This document shows, piece after piece, positions 5,175-5,181 of a DNA stretch of 5,181 nucleotides. Made by a program: the position numbers and the translations under genes. This stretch comes from Nitrospinota bacterium. Its GTDB lineage: Bacteria > Nitrospinota_A > JADGAW01. The stretch lies in assembly GCA_015231815.1 (NCBI GenBank), contig JADGAW010000177.1, forward strand, positions 1-5,181, in the 5' to 3' direction. The notes beneath the pieces are model-generated. The model saw only the letters and a program-made list of their open reading frames with translations. It was not told the DNA's origin and searched no databases. Within the stretch, counting starts at the first letter, position 1. The number at the start of each line of letters is the position of its first letter.

Positions 5175-5181
5175 CTCGGAA

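Overview
This is an AT-rich stretch of bacterial DNA holding five intact protein genes of chromosomal type. It is bounded almost exactly at both ends by a 77-bp inverted repeat (1-77 and 5098-5174, 74 of 77 positions identical), and each repeat contains a long hairpin. The host is probably a Gram-negative anaerobe or microaerophile of the Desulfobacterota, Deferribacterota or Nitrospirota type. That inference rests on a two-membrane cell envelope (a YciB-like protein), a periplasmic c-type heme sensor, and a bacterial deoxyhypusine-synthase-like protein. It is weak below the level of 'AT-rich Gram-negative'. No transposase, integrase, tRNA, rRNA or CRISPR array is present.

Layout. The left repeat is followed by about 180 bp of pyrimidine-rich leader with a good promoter at 182-210. 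Next comes a two-gene + strand unit: a DppC/OppC-type permease (259-1098), whose stop codon overlaps by one base the start of a membrane-bound, heme-binding SpoIIE/RsbU-type protein phosphatase (1098-2792). The phosphatase gene runs into a convergent gene on the - strand for a short YciB/IspZ-like membrane protein (2789-3250); their stop codons overlap. A 294-bp divergent intergenic region carries promoters for that gene and for recX (3545-4018, +). recX converges on a deoxyhypusine-synthase-like gene (4044-4976, -), which has its own promoter near the right repeat.

How the genes relate. The permease and the phosphatase are translationally coupled and are probably made together: one half of a peptide or nickel importer channel, and a redox- or ligand-sensing regulator that would act on an anti-sigma-antagonist-type phosphoprotein encoded elsewhere. 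The usual companions of the permease (a DppB-type permease, ATPases, binding protein) are absent. The other three genes are single transcription units with no clear pathway link.

The most notable structure is the hairpin-bearing inverted repeat at the two ends. It may be a dispersed non-autonomous (MITE- or REP-like) element at which an assembly stopped, the ends of a transposable unit, or the borders of an invertible segment. The window alone cannot separate these.
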